NCBI GenBank assembly: GCA_024742485.1
Contig: JANSYK010000001.1
Coordinates: 1,984,001-2,048,000 of the forward strand
Reading direction: 5' to 3'
Length of the DNA stretch: 64,000 bases
DNA from: Alphaproteobacteria bacterium
GTDB lineage: Bacteria > Pseudomonadota > Alphaproteobacteria > Rhizobiales > Rhizobiaceae
A program made the position numbers and the translations under genes. Below, one piece after another: positions 60,776 through 64,000 of this stretch. Position 1 is the stretch's first letter. Each line of letters starts with the position of its first letter. The notes beneath the pieces are model-generated. The model saw only the letters and a program-made list of their open reading frames with translations. It did not search any database and was not told where the DNA came from.

Positions 60776-62632
60776 TTAGAACACCACAGGGTGGGTTTCG
60801 CCGGTTGCAACATGCACCAGCCCTTGCGGGGCATGGGCGCTCGGCGCAACGAGGTTCCATCGCCAGGGCGAGCACGTCAAAGTCGCAACCGCCAGCCGTT
60901 CCGGGAAGCCCGGTTGCCAGCGCGGATGGAAGCTTGGTTCGTACATCCAGTCGACTTTGTCGGCCGCCGCATAAAGCGCTTGCATCTCGGCATCGTTGTC
61001 TTCAGCCGGTCGGGCGGTCATCAATCCCGCAACCTCGTAACGGACCCGCGCCACGACTGCGCCGCGATGCACCAGGACCCAGCCGCCCCCCATCTGCGCC
61101 AGCGCATTGACGCATTGGGCCATGGCTGAATCCGACGAACCCACACACCAGACATTGTGTTTGTCGTGACCCATTGAACAGGCCAGCGCACTGTCCGGGT
61201 CACGTGGTCCGCAACCGATCCAGAACATTTTGGACACCGCACCCTTGCCCGTAAATCGATCCACGATCGAGAACTTGGTAATGTTCCGGTCCGCATCCCG
61301 CTGGACCAGTCCGTCGCGAACCGGCAACTCCATCGTCAGAAAATCATCTGTCCAGTGGAACGGCCGGAGGATTGCGGCCTGCATCGTCTGGCGGCCGGCC
61401 TCAGCCGGGATCGCAAAATCATCGGATGTCAGCGCACGTCCAATATTGATCGTCCGGGTCGCCCATTCCGGCCAGTCGATTTTTGGAACATCAACAAGAT
61501 ACTCGGTCCCACGCGACACCTGCCGGCCATCGGCCCACACTTCCTCGATTGCAAAGCGTTCCACATCCGACAACAGAACCATATCGGCAAATCGCCCGGG
61601 CGCCAGTGAACCGACCCACGGCGTCAGCCGCATGTGACGTGCCGGATTGATGGTCGCAAGCTGGATGGCGGTTTCAGGCGGCAGCCCCGCCTCGATCGCC
61701 ATGCGGACATTGTGATCCGATGCACCAAGGCGCAAGGTATCCGATGCGCTGCGGTCATCGGTGGTCACGGCAACCTGCGACCAGTCTTCCAGGCCCCGTT
61801 CGAGCAATCCGCCAATGATGTCGGCCATGGTGTGCACCCGAATTTCGAGGAACAGCCCGCGTCGCAATTTGTCCCAGGCTTCTTCGGCGGTCCACGCCTC
61901 GTGATCAGAAGCAATGCCGGACGCGGCAAAGGCATTGATCCCTGGCAGGTCCCGAATGCCCGCGGCATGCCCCTCAACCACGCCGCGCGCCGCGAAAGTC
62001 GCCTCGATCATCGACCACAGGCGATCATGGGCGGGGTTGTCGGCATCGGTCACGGCCGGCCAATCCATCACTTCATCGAGGCCCGTGGTCATCAGGCTTT
62101 CGTTCAGGAACCGCTTCTGGTCGCCGCCGTCGAGATGCGCGCCATGCTCCCACGCAGTTGGCGGGACGGCTGATCCCGGCAACGGAAAGATTTTCAGCGG
62201 TGAACCTGCGCGGCGCGCTGCAAGCCAGAATTCAAGTGTGTGCTGCGGCACAACATTGGAAAACTCATGGCTGGCCTCGCATGTCCAGGTGTTGCCGCGC
62301 GGCAGAACAAGCGCAGCTTCCCATTCGGGCGTGATATGCGAACTCTCGATATGCTTGTGGACCTCGCCCAGTCCGGGAATCGCGCTGAATTGCTTTCGAT
62401 CAACCACATCGCGGGCGGCACCGGCAAAGCTGCCTGCTGGACCCAGAAAGGCAACGCGCCCGCAGCACAGGGCAATCTCTGCATTGTCGATCCAGCTGCG
62501 CGTACCCGTATCAAACACACGGCCAAGCCGAATGAGTGTATCGGCCGGTCTGCGGCCGAGTGCCACATCAATCAGGGTCTTTCGGACAGCCGCCTCACCA
62601 CTGGCCGTAATGGTCAACTCCGGATCGATCAA
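60776..62632 (-). CDS. ade: Adenine deaminase
   Basis: About 618 residues from TTG 62632, chosen because AGGAG lies six bases upstream; a frame to ATG 62749 adds a non-family N-terminus. Amidohydrolase-superfamily enzyme that converts adenine to hypoxanthine. Seen: IPGLGEVHKHIESSHITPEWEAAL (HxH with Lys between where most have a hydrophobic residue), GVVEGHAAG, IASDHEAWTAEEAWDKLRRGLFLEIR, and TTDDRSASDTL. The C-terminal half (about 400-618) carries the adenine-deaminase extension. It is divergent from an ABC solute-binding gene, which may import a purine or a related amine. Confidence 0.85.
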   Translation of the reverse strand: MIDPELTITASGEAAVRKTLIDVALGRRPADTLIRLGRVFDTGTRSWIDNAEIALCCGRVAFLGPAGSFAGAARDVVDRKQFSAIPGLGEVHKHIESSHITPEWEAALVLPRGNTWTCEASHEFSNVVPQHTLEFWLAARRAGSPLKIFPLPGSAVPPTAWEHGAHLDGGDQKRFLNESLMTTGLDEVMDWPAVTDADNPAHDRLWSMIEATFAARGVVEGHAAGIRDLPGINAFAASGIASDHEAWTAEEAWDKLRRGLFLEIRVHTMADIIGGLLERGLEDWSQVAVTTDDRSASDTLRLGASDHNVRMAIEAGLPPETAIQLATINPARHMRLTPWVGSLAPGRFADMVLLSDVERFAIEEVWADGRQVSRGTEYLVDVPKIDWPEWATRTINIGRALTSDDFAIPAEAGRQTMQAAILRPFHWTDDFLTMELPVRDGLVQRDADRNITKFSIVDRFTGKGAVSKMFWIGCGPRDPDSALACSMGHDKHNVWCVGSSDSAMAQCVNALAQMGGGWVLVHRGAVVARVRYEVAGLMTARPAEDNDAEMQALYAAADKVDWMYEPSFHPRWQPGFPERLAVATLTCSPWRWNLVAPSAHAPQGLVHVATGETHPVVF

Positions 62633-62928
62633 CAAATGCTCCTGTCTCTTCGGTCGAGAAAACTGATGAAAAAATAGACAATTGGCACGGTTTCTGCCCA
62701 TTTCCAACCGGTTGTTGCGCCCACCGAAACCCGGGACGCAGTTTCCCAAAAAATAGCGCCGGTTACCGGGTTAATCTATCTGTGCCGCCTTGACGAGCCA
62801 TTGCAAGCATCGCTAGGTTTTCGACTTCGGCGATCCCCCGCTCAAAAGTCAGACCCATCTGCGACAAGGGTCCATCGAAACCACAGGTCCATGTAATCAC
62901 GGGCCTGTTCAAAACACAGGATCGAGTT
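62633..62928. promoter_or_regulatory. Divergent promoter region with two CCGG palindromes
   Basis: 296 bases between the adenine deaminase and the solute-binding gene. CAACCGGTTG (62705-62714) and CCGGTTACCGG (62759-62769) are both palindromic and share ACCGGT. They may be operators of a regulator that lies outside the window. No gene is seen. Confidence 0.4.
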
Positions 62929-63948
62929 ATGAAATCAATTCTTGCTACCAGTGTGCTGTTTTTCGCTCTGTCGACCGGCCTTTCCCATGCCAAGGACACC
63001 TTCACCATTTCGTGGTGGGGCTACAATGGCGACAAGCTGAACGCCAATATCATCGAACCGTTCAAGAAGATGTGCGACTGCGACATCGTGTTCGAAACCG
63101 GTAACAATGCGGACCGGCTGAACAAGCTCGCCGTACGCAACGGCAAGGGTGTCGATGTCGTGTTTCTAACCGACAGCTATTCCCAGATCGGCATCGAAAA
63201 GGATCTGTTCCAGAAAATCGATCGCTCGAAAATACCCAACGTGAACAAGCTCTGGGACCTGGCGCAGGCACCGCAGGGTGACTACGGACCGGCCTACTCC
63301 GTCGGCCGCGTATCCATCGTCTACGATTCAGACAAGGTCGAGCCGATTACCAGTTGGAATGATCTGTGGCGCAAGGACCTGGCCAACTCCGTATCCCTGC
63401 CCGGCATCACGACAACGGCCGGCCCGATGATGGTGCTGCGCGCCGGCGCCCATGCGGGTGTCGATGCCTATGCCGATCCTGATGCTGCCTTTGCGGCGCT
63501 TGAGGAGATGAAACCCAACATCGTCAAGAACTACAAGACCGGTTCAGAAATGGTCAATCTGTTCTCGACCGGCGAAGTCACCGTAGCGGTGGCACAGGAC
63601 TTCACCTTCGCTTCGCTGAAGGAAGCCGTGCCGAGCATGGTCAATGCCGAACTGACGGACGGTGACATCGCCACGCTGAACACGATCAACATCCCGAAAG
63701 GGGCCGAACATGTGGAACTGGCGCATGAGTTCATCAATTTCGTGCTGTCGACACCTGTTCAGGAAATCGAAGCCAAACAGGGTGTCGATGCGCCGGTTAA
63801 CAAGGAGGTCGTACTGACACCGGAAGAGGCTGCGAACTGGACCTATGGCGAGGAAGAAATTTCCAGCCTGAACCGGATCGATTACGGCAAGCTGAATGCC
63901 GCCAAGGTCGATTGGATCGATCGCTGGAACGAGATTTTCGGCTCCTGA
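62929..63948 (+). CDS. ABC transporter substrate-binding protein, polyamine/iron type
   Basis: 339 residues. Signal peptide MKSILATSVLFFALSTGLSHA. The SBP_bac_8-type body (TFTISWWGYNGDKLNANIIEPFKKMCDCDIVFETGNNADRLNKLA; YGPAYSVGRVSIVYDSDKV; IPKGAEHVELAHEFINFVLSTPVQ) resembles spermidine/putrescine PotD and related binding proteins. An unusual CDC pair sits at about residues 48-50. Permease and ATPase genes are expected after the window's end. Its divergence from adenine deaminase hints at a purine or an amine ligand. Confidence 0.87.
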   Translation: MKSILATSVLFFALSTGLSHAKDTFTISWWGYNGDKLNANIIEPFKKMCDCDIVFETGNNADRLNKLAVRNGKGVDVVFLTDSYSQIGIEKDLFQKIDRSKIPNVNKLWDLAQAPQGDYGPAYSVGRVSIVYDSDKVEPITSWNDLWRKDLANSVSLPGITTTAGPMMVLRAGAHAGVDAYADPDAAFAALEEMKPNIVKNYKTGSEMVNLFSTGEVTVAVAQDFTFASLKEAVPSMVNAELTDGDIATLNTINIPKGAEHVELAHEFINFVLSTPVQEIEAKQGVDAPVNKEVVLTPEEAANWTYGEEEISSLNRIDYGKLNAAKVDWIDRWNEIFGS

Positions 63949-64000
63949 TCCTGCTCTGACTGAAGAGCACTTCACGACTTCAAGGGGGTGGTCAGGCGCC
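63949..64000. other. Start of the spacer after the solute-binding gene
   Basis: 52 bases; GAAGAGCACTTC-type symmetry near 63963 may be a hairpin, and GGGGGTG near the end could be a ribosome-binding site or start for the next gene. Too short to judge. Confidence 0.25.

Noticed and set aside
1-64000. CRISPR arrays, tRNA, rRNA and known riboswitches
   Set aside because: I saw no regularly spaced direct repeats, cloverleaf-like tRNA sequences, rRNA segments or recognisable riboswitch cores on either strand.

Overview
The window comes from a GC-rich alphaproteobacterium, most likely a Hyphomicrobiales- or Rhodobacterales-type heterotroph. This is inferred from the gene families: ABC and TRAP importers each paired with dedicated catabolic enzymes, several HyuA/HyuB pairs, Cox-type molybdenum hydroxylases, FNR/FixK-type boxes and a dispersed palindromic repeat. 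No rRNA, tRNA, CRISPR array or intact mobile element is visible. Nearly everything is accessory catabolism with local regulators.

Region 1 (1-23 kb) starts with a truncated ABC solute-binding protein, an aspartate-dehydrogenase-like gene and a MarR regulator. It then carries what looks like one catabolic regulon: a DMT exporter, a malonyl-CoA synthetase (matB), a BMP-type nucleoside/nucleobase ABC importer (four genes), a three-subunit molybdenum hydroxylase, an amidase-signature enzyme, an IclR regulator, a creatininase-family enzyme, a CoxG-like protein and a HyuA/HyuB pair, with an AraC regulator beside it. Four intergenic regions here carry the same inverted repeat, TATCCA-N5-TGGATA or a close variant, which ties the operons together. 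The gene set suggests uptake of an N-heterocycle, hydroxylation by the Mo enzyme, hydrolytic ring opening and deamidation, and recovery of malonate as malonyl-CoA. It resembles oxidative pyrimidine breakdown but has no classical barbiturase. The substrate is inferred.

Region 2 (23-30.5 kb) is a six-gene minus-strand operon: hyuA, hyuB, dctP, dctQ, dctM and a UTRA-type gntR. Three junctions show 4-8 base overlaps. A perfect 12-bp palindrome sits in its promoter.

Region 3 (30.8-42.4 kb) has an NADPH-dependent reductase, two short-chain dehydrogenases with a FadR-type GntR regulator, and a divergent operon for a glycine-betaine-type ABC importer (its permease carries an extra N-terminal domain), a GYD protein, a YtcJ-type amidohydrolase and a CobW GTPase. 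An aminoglycoside-phosphotransferase-like gene follows a scarred spacer.

Region 4 (42.5-50.8 kb) is a LacI-controlled locus. A plus-strand operon (CoA-transferase, enoyl-CoA hydratase, metallo-hydrolase, hydroxyacyl-CoA dehydrogenase) faces a minus-strand operon (a solute-binding-like protein without signal peptide, an SDR and a zinc dehydrogenase). Both promoters carry nearly the same 20-bp operator.

Region 5 (50.8-60.6 kb) is stress-related: a CPA2 antiporter coupled to a P-type ATPase, a small helix-turn-helix protein, two double-domain universal stress proteins each with an FNR/FixK-type box, a cold-shock protein and an AAC(3)-I-like acetyltransferase. It also holds a broken duplicate of the region 4 solute-binding gene. 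Region 6 (60.7-64 kb) has an adenine deaminase divergent from a polyamine/iron-type solute-binding protein. Three copies of an approximately 85-bp two-hairpin repeat lie between convergent gene pairs at 16.2, 47.7 and 58.8 kb.
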